63,751 bases of DNA, taken from NCBI GenBank assembly GCA_009746045.1, contig RPFO01000027.1:989638-1053388 (forward strand), read 5' to 3'. A program made the translations under genes and the position numbers. Numbering within the stretch: the stretch's first letter is position 1; the number at the start of each line of letters is the position of its first letter. The notes under the pieces are model-generated. The model was not told the origin of the DNA, made no database searches, and saw only the letters and a program-made list of their open reading frames with translations. Source of the DNA: Mesostigma viride. Lineage: Eukaryota; Streptophyta; Mesostigmatophyceae; Mesostigmatales; Mesostigmataceae. Below are positions 9,538-20,501 of the stretch, piece after piece.

Positions 9538-10251
9538 GCTACGACTAACAAGCAGAATTTACTAGCTGACCTCATTTATGCCGACGACATCACGCTCATC
9601 GAGAAGCCGGAGTCTGCCCAGCTTAATTTGGCTGGACTGCCTGGCGCTCGAGGCTCGGGCGGTTGGTCTAGAAATCAGCCCCAAAACGGAGGCCCTGGCC
9701 CTCGACATGGCAGGGCCCCCACCCACACTCCGCCTCTTAGACGATGCCGAGGTCAACTACCCTCCTTCAGGCCGCTTCAAGCTGCTCGGCAGTTGGCTTC
9801 CCGACTGCGAGGACGACATGACGACTGTCACGGATCGGCATGGCGTGGGCGCACCTCCATCAGTGACCACCGCCGCTGGTGGAGCAACCCCGCCCCGGAT
9901 CGTCAAGCGTGACCTCTTCAAGGTCGTTATTCTGAGGATCCTGACCTACGGCGCCGAGACGTGGACACTGACGCAGGAGCTGGAGCAACGACTCGACGGC
10001 GCCGTCACCCAGATGCTGCGCAAGGCCCTTAACATCCCCGTTGGTTTGCACATTAGTAATGAGGATTTGTACGCTGATTTGCCCTATGTTTCCCACATTA
10101 CTAGGCACAGGCGCCTGGGCCTAGCCGGGCACCTGGCCCGCACAGATCAGGTAGATACATCAGATAGACAAGCTGGCACCAAGCCCGCCCAGCCTGGGCG
10201 ATATGTCCTCACCTGGCGTGCCTCCGGCCGCGCGCGGCAGGGCCGCCACCC
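9538..10251 (+). pseudogene. LINE reverse transcriptase fragment (left half)
   Basis: It encodes the YADD box region (LADLIYADDITLIEK) from about 9550. After frame changes near 9625 and 9890 come YGAETWTLTQELEQ, LHISNEDLYADLPYV and GLAGHLARTDQVD. It stops at the Element 1 junction inside the segment encoding RQGRHP. The last part of the coding sequence resumes at 20502. Confidence 0.88.
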
Positions 10252-10329
10252 CTACCAGCCATTAAGAATGTACTCCAGCACGCAAAATGTACTTCGTACC
10301 GAAGTTTGTCTTTTTATGCTGAAAATTGT

Positions 10330-11060
10330 CATGCATGATGTTTGCAACCAAAATAGACCTCGTACAAAGTTTGGTATCGATCGGACGTCATCTTGGTGAC
10401 ATTTGCTAGCAATGAAGGTACATTTTTGTCATTTTTTGTTAAATTAAATAGTAATAAATAGCAAATAGTACTAAATCACGTCAAACCATCATGGATATTT
10501 GCAAGCAACCTAATTACCACTAGAATAGACCATGCACAAAGTTTGGGGTCAATCTGAACTCAAAATAATGACGCTTGCTAGCATAAATACTGCATTTTTT
10601 GCCATTTTCAAGCATTTTGCTCAGTGTAAGCTACTAAACAATATCAAACTACGTCATAAAGCTATGAAATATTGGAAGCAACCTAAACACCACTAGATTA
10701 GACCATGGGCCAAGTTTGGGCTCAGTCTGACGTCAAAATAGTGACGTTTGCTAGCATAAATGGTGCATTTTTTGCCATTTTCAAGCATTTTGCTCAGTGT
10801 AAGCTACTAAACAATATCAAACTATGTCAGAAAGCTATGAAATGTTGGAAGCAACCTAAACACCACTAGATTAGACCATGGGCCAAGTTTGGGCCCAGTT
10901 TGATCTCAAAATAGTGACGTTTGCTAGCATAAATGGTGCAATTTTTGCCTTTTTCAAGCATTTTGGTAAGTATAGTTGCCTCAAACTATGTCAGAAAACT
11001 GTGAATTGTTGTAAATAACCTGTTTGCCACTACATTAGACCATCCTCAACTTGTAAGGTC
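10330..11060. repeat. 172-bp tandem repeats inside Element 1
   Basis: About four to five imperfect units of 172 bp, phased by ACCACTAGATTAGACCATG at about 10515, 10687 and 10859 and by GTTTGCTAGCATAAAT. The outer units are more diverged. Confidence 0.85.
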
Positions 11061-11545
11061 AGGCATAGGTAAAGGTAGTGACATTTGCTAGCACTATATA
11101 CAAGCATATTATGCCTCTTTTCGCATATACACATTAAAAATAACAAGACATCATCATATCATGGCCTTAATACAAGGTGTGCAAATGCAAATCACACCAG
11201 ATCGGATGACCAATGATGGGTGGCTGCATGCCAACACATCTACCAGGCTGCAGGGTGAGAGGCCACATCGCTACAAGACAGGAATCCTCGCAATTGCACA
11301 ACACCGCTAGTACACTGTGCACATACCCCAAGAGGATTTGGCTACAAGCCATAAAAGTTTGGCCATGCTAACACATTCTTCATCCAAGCAAAATGCAGCC
11401 TCTCCAAACTCAACTCATTGATTTAAATTCAGCTAGGCCAGGCGTGCATGCTCTACTTGCCGACAACCATGAGTAAACTTGTCTACCACTTCATTCCATG
11501 CGCCGGTAGATGGCACCGTCTCATCTACCAGTCATCCCCGGCTCC
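11061..11545. other. Unassigned Element 1 interior
   Basis: I see no supported gene or repeat here. It lies between the 172-bp repeats and the C-rich tract downstream of the 553-aa gene. Confidence 0.35.
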
Positions 11546-11549
11546 CATT

Positions 11550-11700
11550 CCGCATCCTCCTCTCCCTCTCCCTCTCCCTCTTCCTCCTCCCCCTCCCCCT
11601 CCCATTCCCCTCCCCTCTCCCTCCCCCTCTCCCTCCTCCTCCCCCTCCTCCTCCCCCTCTTTCTCCCCCTCTTTCTCTCCCTCTTCCTCCTCCTCCCCGC
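11550..11700. repeat. CT-rich low-complexity tract
   Basis: A degenerate CTCCCC/CTCCTC microsatellite lies just past the 3' end of the minus-strand 553-aa gene. The long frames on both strands here are products of the repeat. Confidence 0.8.
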
Positions 11701-11750
11701 CTTCACTGTCACTGTGCACAGCAGGGACGGCATCGTCTATGTGGGTGCCA

Positions 11751-13412
11751 TCACCTGCGTTCACGGTGCCAGCCTAGCTCCTGTGGAAAGAAGCGAGCGC
11801 GGCCAAATGCCTCGACTGGGTGTGGGCAGCCGCACACGAACTGCGTCACCTCCGCCAGGGCATGATAGTCCTCATACTGCCCATCAGCCCACATCGCCTT
11901 GATGAGCAGGTGACCTCCCCTTTCCTGAACCTTAGTGACCCAGCCATGGAAGCGCTCCCTCTTCCTCGCTATCCCCGGAAACAGGGCACACAGGCGCATC
12001 CCGATAAGCGCACGTGCTCCATGCTCGGCAAAGTAGGCATTGCAGTCATCCTTTGCTGCTGCCCTGGCGGCGGTGGCAGTCTTGTAATGCTCAAAGTCAA
12101 TCTGCGGGTGCTCTTTCAACGCCGCCACCGTGGCAGCTGACAGTTTGCCGGTACTGATCAGCTCAGGCTGGTGCACCTCTGCCGTACCGCCCACTGTCCA
12201 GTGCTGCAGGTGTACATCAGAAATGGGGACCGTCATCCCTGCGCTGCCGCCACCTAATGTCACTCTAGAAAACTGGCCCGTCCACGACGGTGCGTAGTAA
12301 GGAGAGGCGACAATGCTGTCACGCTCCGTGCGATCGCCTTCCAGATCAAGGACCTTCACCAGCATGTGTGGTGCCCACGGCATTCCCTGCCCGCAGGTGA
12401 CGGCTGGCCGCTTAACAACGAGTAGGTCGCTGCGTCGTATGAGGCTTCCATTCACCTTGAAGGTGTGCCTGCCGGAAATCAGTGTGCGCAAAGCGGGCGT
12501 TGCCGTTGATGTGCTCCCTCGCGCAGCGGGCGCACATGCGCGGTTGATCTGCGCTTGAATCTCGCGGGCAGGGCAAGCGACGTGTGAGATTACTTGTTTT
12601 ATGGGCAGCCTCAGTGCTCGTGTTGCCCGCGCAACCGACTGGTCGCCTGCAGATCGCAGCGGTAAGGGTACCGCCTTGTTCGCTTGCAGTTCACGCTTCT
12701 CTTTGAGCTTTTGCTCCATGATGTCGAACAGATTCTCGTTGTTGGCACGCACATCCTCCACGGACTTTGGCACCTGCTCAATCCATCCGTCCAGCAACTG
12801 CTGCTTCTCAGCGGCGACGATGTCAGGAAAAAGGCTGTGAAGGCTAGCGCAGGTACATCTCCTGGCACCGCCCTCGTCCCATTCAAAAAGCGGCACTAGA
12901 CCAGGACTTCCTTTGGGGGCCTTGCCACGCTCTATGAGGAGGCACCCATAGACAGGATCTCCCTGCGGGGTGTACCCAATGGGCGTGACCCCGTCACAAG
13001 CCTCGCCATTAGGCCCTGTGGGCTGCCACTTGTTCACCGGTGCATTTACCAACGTCTCCGATGCGGCTAGGCGCCAGCGGACATACACGGTCATATCCGG
13101 GCCCCAAAACACTTCGAGATCGAACACCTTCGAAGAGCGGTGCCTCTCCCTCTCGGCTTCGGTTGCTGGCTCATCATCCAAGTCGGCGGTGGCGCCCGCG
13201 CCCGCACCCGCGCCGGCGCCTGCGCCCCCACCCCCGCCCGCGCCCGCGCGCGCGCCTTGGGTGGCGCCCGCGCCCGCACCCGCGCCGGCGCCTGCGCCCC
13301 CGCCCCCGCCCCCGCCCGGGCCCGCGCCCGCGCCCGCGTCTTGGGTGGCGCCCGCGCCCGCACCCGCGCCTTCTCCCCCGCCCCCGCCCGCCCGCGCCCC
13401 CGCCCGCGCCAT
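11751..13412 (-). CDS. Unknown 553-aa protein of Element 1, Ala/Gly-rich N-terminus, possible Tudor-like C-terminus
   Basis: I do not recognise the family. Residues 1 to about 75 are Ala/Gly repeats encoded by a GC-rich minisatellite (13180-13412). From about residue 76 the sequence is complex and clearly protein-like (EVFWGPDMTVYVRWRL; then a cysteine pair CTC). About residues 475-530 read F-H-G-W-V ... W-A-D-G-Q-Y-E-D-Y, like the 'f.G.V....V.w.DGd.E.' pattern of Tudor-like chromatin readers; this is a weak resemblance. The start is uncertain: coding-like sequence continues upstream to about 13500 in another frame (GRKGASTADGRWVK), so a frameshift or intron may lie in the repeat. It is downstream of, and on the same strand as, the cysteine-cluster gene, and it lies wholly inside Element 1, so it is probably a transposon gene. 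Confidence 0.6.
   Translation of the reverse strand: MARAGARAGGGGGEGAGAGAGATQDAGAGAGPGGGGGGGAGAGAGAGAGATQGARAGAGGGGGAGAGAGAGAGATADLDDEPATEAERERHRSSKVFDLEVFWGPDMTVYVRWRLAASETLVNAPVNKWQPTGPNGEACDGVTPIGYTPQGDPVYGCLLIERGKAPKGSPGLVPLFEWDEGGARRCTCASLHSLFPDIVAAEKQQLLDGWIEQVPKSVEDVRANNENLFDIMEQKLKEKRELQANKAVPLPLRSAGDQSVARATRALRLPIKQVISHVACPAREIQAQINRACAPAARGSTSTATPALRTLISGRHTFKVNGSLIRRSDLLVVKRPAVTCGQGMPWAPHMLVKVLDLEGDRTERDSIVASPYYAPSWTGQFSRVTLGGGSAGMTVPISDVHLQHWTVGGTAEVHQPELISTGKLSAATVAALKEHPQIDFEHYKTATAARAAAKDDCNAYFAEHGARALIGMRLCALFPGIARKRERFHGWVTKVQERGGHLLIKAMWADGQYEDYHALAEVTQFVCGCPHPVEAFGRARFFPQELGWHRERR
13180..13412. repeat. GC-rich coding minisatellite
   Basis: GGCGCCCGCGCCCGC-type units with interspersed TTGGGTGGC encode the Ala/Gly-rich N-terminus of the 553-aa protein on the minus strand. 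Confidence 0.75.
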
Positions 13413-13786
13413 GGGTGTGGCCCGCGGCTGGCTTCTTCGGAAATGCGTCCATCGATTTCACCCACCGGCCGTCAGCGGTGGATGCACCCTTTCGGCCACG
13501 TTGTGACATCAAGCGCGGCGTCCCCAATAGAACAGTCATGCAATATGAATAATCATTAGTATCAACGATGCGTTCATGCAGGCGTGAACTGTGAAATACA
13601 ACAAGCATGCAACAACGACTCCAGCACACTTAGTAAATACTGCTCATAATATCTGTGGCACATGCAACATGGTTAAAACACACATGGATGACCTGTATGG
13701 CTGCACATGAACTGTCCACCTAGAGAAGACTAGAAATTCAGCATGATATCAAGAGCCATCCACACAAATATATGTCTTACCGCAGC

Positions 13787-13930
13787 TTAGGGCTTCTTCG
13801 GGTTGAGTTGGCGAATCGAGCTTGTTGAGCCCTGCTCGAAGTAATGCTCAAATGCGATGCCCAGGCCCGCCAGCACATCATCAAATGTGATTAGTTTCAC
13901 AGGTGGTCCGAAGAGTTCCAAACGTGGTTG
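13787..13930 (-). CDS. Probable last exon of Element 1 cysteine-cluster gene
   Basis: On the minus strand an AAAATTAG acceptor is followed by one open frame of 47 codons (QPRLELFGPPVKLITFDDV ... NPKKP, then stop at 13787-13789). The other two frames close at once. Joining it to the upstream exon by a GT at the codon after FVLDGG, or at a later GT, keeps the frame. The residues are ordinary globular protein without a recognised domain. The exon boundary on the donor side is not certain. Confidence 0.45.
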   Translation of the reverse strand, partial: QPRLELFGPPVKLITFDDVLAGLGIAFEHYFEQGSTSSIRQLNPKKP

Positions 13931-13937
13931 CTAATTT

Positions 13938-14444
13938 TCAGGCAGTGCCTGAAGGCCGCCTCGAAAGTGAAACGCGAAAGTGAAAAGGGGTCACAAACCC
14001 TATGTTCATATCCTTGACTCCCCCGTCGAGAACGAACCGAAAACCAGCGCCATGAACGAACTTGTGACGAGTAGATGACGACATCGTGGTTATGGCGTCG
14101 TACCCCCCCTGGTGCAGCTGCTGCTTTATCGCCGCCTTCCTGTCCTCTTGCTTCCGCCCGGGCGAAAACCAGGCGCTTCGCAATGCCTGGAGATGTGATA
14201 TTCTAATGGGCTTCATGCACTCGTGGCCGCACTTACAGTCGAACGTCTCGTCGGTCACTAGGCTGCCGGCATGGGTGCTGCCGCTTAGCACTATGGCTGC
14301 GAACTTGCGCTTCCCATGGTGTCCCATCACCATGATAGCGAAAGCCAGGAAGCAGATAGCCACGATTATGTCCCAGCAAAGCCATAGCACACCTTCCGTT
14401 TCGACCGCCATGTCGGCCACTAGTCCGGATAGCTCAATGTGCAC
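13938..14444 (-). CDS. Element 1 membrane-anchored CxCGxxC protein, first exon
   Basis: The minus-strand ATG is at 14444. Residues about 18-40 are a hydrophobic membrane segment (VLWLCWDIIVAICFLAFAI), followed by a basic HHGKRK stretch. Residues about 68-74 are D-C-K-C-G-H-E-C, a compact likely zinc-binding cluster. Then comes a helix with LQALRSAW and RKAAIKQQLHQGG, and near the end FRFVLDGG. The same order and most of these residues occur in the protein at 50295-50699 of Element 2, so it is a real conserved gene. C-x-C-x(3)-C clusters followed by this R..W...R...I helix occur at the start of some eukaryotic DDE-type transposases, but no catalytic domain is attached here. The first 25 codons lie in a palindrome arm and are duplicated at 14912. 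The true 3' splice site is uncertain. Confidence 0.65.
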   Translation of the reverse strand: MHIELSGLVADMAVETEGVLWLCWDIIVAICFLAFAIMVMGHHGKRKFAAIVLSGSTHAGSLVTDETFDCKCGHECMKPIRISHLQALRSAWFSPGRKQEDRKAAIKQQLHQGGYDAITTMSSSTRHKFVHGAGFRFVLDGGVKDMNIGFVTPFHFRVSLSRRPSGTA

Positions 14445-14985
14445 CTGACCTTGACACTAATCGCACAAACAGCCACAATTTTGCAAGCAAGAAGACATGG
14501 CTACCTCGGCATTTCATGAAATGTACTTCGTGAAATGCATTTCGTGAAATGTACTAAGGAACGTGATTGGCCGGCGTTCGCTCGCCAAATCTCGCAAAAT
14601 GTACTAAGGCACGTGATTGGTCCCGCAAAATGTACTAAGGAACGTGATTGGCCGGCGAAGATTCTGTAGGGAATTTTAATTGCAGCAAACAGAATCTTCG
14701 CCGGCCAATCACGTTCCTTAGTACATTTTGCGGGACCAATCACGTGCCTTAGTACATTTTGCGAGATTTGGCGAGCGAACGCCGGCCAATCACGTTCCTT
14801 AGTACATTTCACGAAATGCATTTCACGAAGTACATTTCATGAAATGCCGAGGTAGCCATGTCTTCTTGCTTGCAAAATTGTGGCTGTTTGTGCGATTAGT
14901 GTCAAGGTCAGGTGCACATTGAGCTATCCGGACTAGTGGCCGACATGGCGGTCGAAACGGAAGGTGTACTATGGCTTTGCTGGGA
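14371..14985. repeat. Large near-perfect palindrome upstream of the CxCG gene (Element 1)
   Basis: The arms are about 296 bp each (14371-14666 and 14690-14985) around a 23-bp spacer. Each arm holds three copies of a TGTACTAAGG-ACGTGATTGG module and one copy of the first 25 codons of the cysteine-cluster gene. The only difference I noticed is one base near the outer end (GCTATGG versus ACTATGG). The CCAAT-box-like ATTGG motifs could make it a two-way promoter. Confidence 0.9.
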
Positions 14986-15599
14986 TGATTATCATCGTAG
15001 TACATCATATGTATTACAGTACATTTCACGAAGTACATTTCATGGAGGCAGAGGGAAAGTTCCTGTTCATGGTGAGTCGGGGTTAGCAATCACGGCAATG
15101 TCGATACATGTACTTGCAGTATATACAAATGCCATAATGTCCTTAGATGCAGCATGAATGTCTATTGTTCGGATTTCTTTTATCACGATGCTTAGGATGC
15201 CTTCCAACAGAAATCTGCTGCGCTACAGGTCGGGAATACCTGAACTTGATATGCGTGGCCAGTGGCCATGGCAGCCGGGGTCGGTAAGAATTAACTTCGA
15301 TAGCCATGAATAATGCGGAAAGTGAACGTTGTCCACCCGCTGCACAGGGAAAATGGCTGCACAGGAACGGCCTGACGTGATACTGTCGCAAAGCAGTTCT
15401 CATAAGCCGACAATTACACATTCGACTTATGATCGATAATCGGCGCAGGCCTTCGACATTCAAGCGCGCATCGAAACGTCGTGAGGATTTCGGACATTTA
15501 GATGAAGTTGGATTGTTTTCGGCCCTCGTATTTGCCATGATCTTGGCCATCCAATCTTTTTGCTTCGTGCACAGTTTGCGTTTGCAGTTAAGCGTAGGT

Positions 15600-15690
15600 A
15601 CATGACAAGCTTGCGTTTGCGTTTGCGTTTGCGTTTGCCTTTGCCTTTGCCTTTGCGTATACATTTGCATGTGCGCTTGCGTTGCCGTTT
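15600..15690. repeat. (GCGTTT)n-like hexanucleotide tract
   Basis: TTGCGTTTGCGTTTGCG runs degenerate into TTTGCC units: a short, diverging hexanucleotide array. Confidence 0.75.
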
Positions 15691-16176
15691 GCTTATGCGT
15701 CCCAATGTATGTCTGGCTTTGGGCAATTCTATTTCCTTGTCGTTGGGATATGAGTGGGTGCTGGCGGTGGTGTTACTGTCGGCAGGTAGAGTGGCAGTGG
15801 CTTCAACTTCTGTTGCTTTTTCATTGCATTTGCATTTTCATTGGGTCTCTGTAGTTAACAACTGCTTTAAATATCTTTGTTAATAGCCGGCTTCAGCTGT
15901 AATTTCGATTGCATGTTGCTTTTGAATTGCATTCGCACTGGGCACATGCAGTGGGCATTAGGCATTGGTAGTGCAATTACACATGCAGTCACACTTGCAA
16001 TTGCAATGAAGTTGAAATTGAAGCTGCAGCTAAAATTTGCTACGTGCCTACTGGTACAGTCGCATGTGCAGTCAACTTTGTGCTTGTTTATTATTATTAT
16101 TTCTTCTTCTTATAATTTCTTCTTATTATTATTATAATTTCTTCTTGCTTTTCGTAATGTGTGGTGGTTAGAATGG

Positions 16177-16400
16177 TGATGGCAGGGGCAGGAGCAGGGG
16201 CAGGGGCAGGGGCAGGGGCAGGGGCAGGGGCAGGGGCAGGGGCAGGGGCAGGGGCAGGGGCAGGGGCAGGGGCAGGGGCAGGGGCAGGGGCAGGGGCAGG
16301 GGCAGGGGCAGGGGCAGGGGCAGGGGCAGGGGCAGGGGCAGGGGCAGGGGCAGGGGCAGGGGCAGGGGCAGGGGTAGGGGCAGGGGCAGGGGCAGGGGCA
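16177..16400. repeat. (GGGGCA)n array
   Basis: About 37 near-perfect hexanucleotides with only a couple of changes. All frames stay open, so the apparent proteins are artefacts. Confidence 0.95.
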
Positions 16401-16663
16401 ATCATGAGTTGCTTTCGGCCTGGCATGTGCACCAGAACTGGCATATGTGCTCGCAATGCAGCTTGCTACTCTTGTTCCTTTTGTTTGCCTTTTCTTTTGT
16501 TTGGGAACTGTTCGTGCAGGGGGGTGGGATGAGGCCGCGAGTCTCTGGGCAGGGGCATTGACGTGGGTAGGTGTGTGTCTGGGCTAAGTCTGCAATTGTC
16601 GCTGCTGTGCTGTACTTCTGGCTGTGGCTTACGGTGCATTTGTGGCTTGGAGTAGGGGTGAGG

Positions 16664-17500
16664 CTAGGGTGGGCGCAGGCGCGGGCGTGGGCGTGGGCGT
16701 GGGCGTGAGCGTGGGCATGGGCGCGGGCGTGGGCGTGGGCGTGGGCGTGGGCGTGGGCGTGGGCGTGGGTGTGGGCGTGGGCGTGGGCGTGGGCGTGGGC
16801 GTGGGCGTGGGCGTGGCATGGGCGTGGGCGTGGGCGTGGGCGTGGGCGTGGGCGTAGGCGTGGGCGTGGGCGTGGGCGTGGGCGTGGGCGTGGGCGTGGG
16901 CGTGGGCGTGGGCGTGGGCGTGGGCGTGGGCGTGGGCGTGGGCGTGGGTGTGGGTGTGGGTGTGGGCGTGGGCGTGGGCGTGGGTGTGGGCGTGGGCGTG
17001 GGCGTGGGCGTGGGCGTGGGCGTGGGTGTGGGTGTGGGCGTGGGCGTGGGCGTGGGCGTGGGCGTGGGCGTGGGCGTGGGCGTGGGCGTGGGCGTGGGCG
17101 TGGGCGTGGGCGTGGGCGTGGGTGGGCGTGGGCGTGGGCGTGGGCGTGGGCGTGGGCGTGGGCGTGGGCGTGGGCGTGGGCGTGGGCATGGGCGGGCGTG
17201 GGCGTGGGCGTGGGCGTGGGCGTGGGCGTGGGCGTGGGCGTGGGAGTGGGCGTTGGCGTGGGCGTGGGCGTGGGCGTGGGCGTGGGCGTGGGCGTGGGCG
17301 TGGGCGTGGGCGTGGGCGTGGGCGTGGGCGTGGGCGTGGGCGTGGGCGTGGGCGTGGGCGTGGGCGTGGGCGTGGGCGTGGGCGTGGGCGTGGGCGTGGG
17401 CGTGGGCGTGGGCGTGGGCGTGGGCGTGGGCGTGGGCGTGGGCGTGGGCGTGGGCGTGGGCGTGGGCGTGGGCGTGAGCGTGGGCGTGGGCGTTGGCGTG
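16664..17500. repeat. (GGGCGT)n array, first block
   Basis: About 140 units of GGGCGT with sparse GGGTGT and GGCGGG interruptions. It is preceded by a unique leader (TACTTCTGGCTGTGGCT ... GGGGTGAGGCTAGGGT) that recurs before the second block. Confidence 0.95.
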
Positions 17501-17544
17501 GGTAGGTGTGTGTCTCAGCTACGTCTGCTATTGTTGCAGCTGCG

Positions 17545-17850
17545 CTCTACTTCTGGCTGTGGCTTTGGGTATAATTGTGGCTTGGAGTAGGGGTGAGGCT
17601 AGGGTGGGCGTGGGCGTGGGCGTGGGCGTGGGCGTGGGCGTGGGCGTGGGCGTGGGCGTGGGCGTGGGCGTGGGCGTGGGCGTGGGCGTGGGCGTGGGCG
17701 TGGGCGTGGGCGTGGGCGTGGGCGTGGGCGTGGGCGTGGGCGTGGGCGTGGGCGTGGGCGTGGGCGTGGGCGTGGGCGTGGGCGTGGGCGTGGGCGTGGG
17801 CGTGGGCATGGGCGTGGGCGTGGGCGTGGGCGTGGGCGTGGGCGTGGGTG
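17545..17850. repeat. (GGGCGT)n array, second block, with duplicated leader
   Basis: The leader at 17545-17605 repeats that at 16612-16664, then about 40 GGGCGT units follow. The two blocks are a higher-order duplication with a period of about 930 bp. Confidence 0.85.
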
Positions 17851-17865
17851 AGGATGGGCGGGTGC

Positions 17866-18100
17866 GGGGGCAGGGGCATGGGCATGGGCATGGGCGGGCG
17901 GGGGCGGGGCGGGGGGGCGGGGCGGGGGCGGGGCGGGGGCGGGGCGGGGGCGGGGGCGGGGGGGGGCAGGGGCGGGGGCGGGGGCATGGGCGTGTGCATG
18001 GGCGTTGGGGGGGTCAGGGGGGCTGGGGTTGGGTTTGGGTGGGTGGGTCATTGGTGCAATGTTTGGAGTTGGGGCTTGTGTGTGTGTGGGGGGGGGGGGG
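17866..18100. repeat. G-rich degenerate tract
   Basis: Degenerate GGGGCG/GGGGCAT units and a run of 12 G near 18090. It has strong potential to form G-quadruplexes on the plus strand. Confidence 0.7.
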
Positions 18101-18331
18101 CATCGGGATTGCCATGCGCGTGCACGTGGGCGTCCGCGTGATCCTCTGTTCGTGTACATGTTCATGCATGTGCCATGACGGCACAATGCATGTCAGATTC
18201 GTGACTTTATCGTGTGTTCCCTAGTTGCAAGTATTACTTCTAAAATTCATTGCAGCATTCCATTCCTTGCATAATGCTTGATTGCTTGCATCAGTTCATT
18301 CTATACTTCGATCATGACCTGAAGTGCTTAA

Positions 18332-20049
18332 CTCGTCGTCTGTCCCTGGTCCTCTACGGAGGACTGAGTTGAACTCAGTCCTCTCTAGAGGACCGAGTTT
18401 TTGGGTTTCGTAGAAAATTCGCCCCGGTCAGAATGTTTGACAAAAAAATTCTCTCAAAATTTATTCAAATACTACGTGAAAAGATCTTTCTTGGACATAT
18501 TTTTGGGATTTTTTTGGATTTGGTATGCGCGGCTAACTGTACGGTCAAAGTACAGGTGGTAAGGGTACTTTTCCACGTGAAACGCGAGTTCCGGAAATGC
18601 ACGACCTAGCCATGGCGGCTCGCGCCCATGCATGCAGTTTACGTTTGCGGACGAGTTAGCCGTCCAAACTCAGTAAATAGATTTAAAATGCCCTAAAGAT
18701 GATATAAATCAATTTTTAGCTCGCGGGGATGCGATTTACCCAGTGTCGGCACTGTTCTTGCTGGAAAAAACTGCGATAAGGCAGGTCGACGGAATTGATT
18801 ACTGCGCTTGCTTTCCGGCGCAATTTCAATGGCTGATAGGTTTCTTTCTACATGTTAACATGAGTTGCATTAGAATATATTGAGTGACAGTATAGATTTG
18901 ATGATCTCGACCATTCTGTCACGTCATGGTCTATGTGCCGCAAAGTGCCACTTTTGCGGGCACCGCCTGGGCCAAGGTAACGCCAGCCGTGCCAGGTAAA
19001 GCCGGATAATCGTTGCCTCTTCGTTCCTTGATGTTCGTACATGAGTTTAAGCTTGCGAGGCGTTGTCAGGTTCAAGTCTTGATGCTCTTTCTTGACCGTT
19101 GCCTGCCCCTCTCTAAAACCCCCTTTTCAGATGATGTTAGCAGGCATTTGCCTTAACCCAGTGTAGTTGTGCAGGGTTTTAGGAGCTGTGCAGGTTTAAA
19201 CACCTTCATAGATGTTAGTTATTCTTTTGCTACGTTCATACTGCATGATTGTGTGGCCACGGGCTGCGTCAAGGGTGCATTCAAGCTTTTACGGGTGAGT
19301 GAAAAGTCTTGGTGACAAACCACTGCCATCATGTGCCAGCAACTATGTTGGCCACATCATGGCAAGGCAAAACAGTTATAGCCATATCTATTGTTGTTTG
19401 AAACAATGGAAATATGCTTAACCTACCCATTATATTGGTGGTTGACACTTATAACATAACCCTTTGTTGGTAGGTATCCAAGCCCATTCCCTACATGCAT
19501 GCATAGGCTCTCACTACATGATAAGGTATGATATACCTGAAGTATGATGATGCAAGTGTGTTGTCCTGTAATGCTTGAAGGGAAATGAGTTGATTGGGAT
19601 GGTTGGTGGCCACGGTGATGTAGTATGACCGCACTTACATGCTAGCAAAGTTAGCAAAAGCCCCATTCCTCTCCTGAGGACTGAGAGTTTTTTAATTGTT
19701 TCAGGCAGTTGCAGTGGCCAAATGGAGCCCAGTTTTTTGCCACGCTTCAAGAACTATGTTGTTTACATGCCTATATTTTTTCTTCATGCACCAGGATTTG
19801 ATTAAATTTTTCCCACTCGTTCTTATCCCGAAAAATGCAAATTCGCGAGGGGCGCCCAACGTCCGTGTAATTTTCAGGTGTTCGGGTCAAGTTTTCACAT
19901 ATGCAGTATTTTTGCCAACAAAATGATATCTAGTACACCCCAGATCCACATCAAAACATTTGGGATGGACCCCCCACCTAGTCGCTACACGCGGTTGAAA
20001 ATTGTCAACTCAGTCCTCCTGTGAGGACTGAGTTGGGACAGACGACGAG
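18332..20049. mobile_element. Nested TIR element flanked by TTAA (1.7 kb)
   Basis: The ends are inverted CTCGTCGTCTGTCCC (18332-18346 and 20035-20049), and TTAA (or TA) flanks both sides (18328-18331, 20050-20053). Each end also carries a small GGACTGAGTT / AACTCAGTCC hairpin. No coding region is supported inside. TTAA targeting suggests a piggyBac- or Kolobok-like origin, while TA would suggest Tc1/mariner; the termini fit neither well. Confidence 0.7.
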
Positions 20050-20501
20050 TTAAGTATTACCAGACTCTCGCGCAGTGTCAGAATGTCCAATTTTTAGCAC
20101 ACATGCATGTTTGCACACCAAAGCCCTCATTCCCATGTTGATAAGGCTAAGTAAAACATTTTTTTGTGCGGTGATCCACGAAATGCAGCTGTGAATGGCT
20201 CTAGGAGGTCACCAATGGTGGCCAGACCTGTTATTGAGCATTGGGAGACGTTACAGGGGCATCAATCACAGTTACATTTAGTTCAGATGTAGTTCAATTT
20301 AGTACATTATAGTATAAATGTAGTAGAAAATAGTACAACCTAGTATATTGTAGCATATACTAGTTCAACTACCTCCAGATGAGATCCAGGGGCTATGGGG
20401 ACACTTTTTATGCAAAACTGAACTTGAAACAAGCAAAAAACAAGAAACTTGGAAAAACTCAAAATGTACTTGTGCTGGAGTACATTCTTAACGGCTGGCA
20501 G

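Larger units (their letters stand above)
10252..20501. mobile_element. Element 1: large TIR DNA transposon (10,250 bp)
   Basis: The ends are inverted copies of a 30-bp TIR: left begins CTACCAGCCATTAAG and right, inverted, CTGCCAGCCGTTAAG; both continue AATGTACTCCAGCAC. The flanks are CGCCACCC (10244-10251) and GGCACCC (20502-20508), a 7-8-bp duplication with one mismatch; dropping one copy recreates the LINE consensus seen in the other copies. Inside are 172-bp tandem repeats, a minus-strand gene for a membrane/cysteine-cluster protein, a 553-aa unknown gene, a 0.6-kb palindrome, several hexanucleotide arrays and a nested TTAA-flanked element. No known transposase core was recognised. Confidence 0.75.

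Noticed and set aside
13040-13559. Ala/Pro/Arg-rich plus-strand frames
   Set aside because: Antisense to the GC-rich minisatellite at the start of the 553-aa gene.
16664-17850. Telomere repeat
   Set aside because: GGGCGT is not a known telomere motif, and the array lies inside a transposon bounded by TIRs and a target duplication.
16161-18224. Open frames of alternating G-V, A-W, R-G or T-P residues
   Set aside because: Products of GGGGCA and GGGCGT microsatellites; open on both strands and in several frames.
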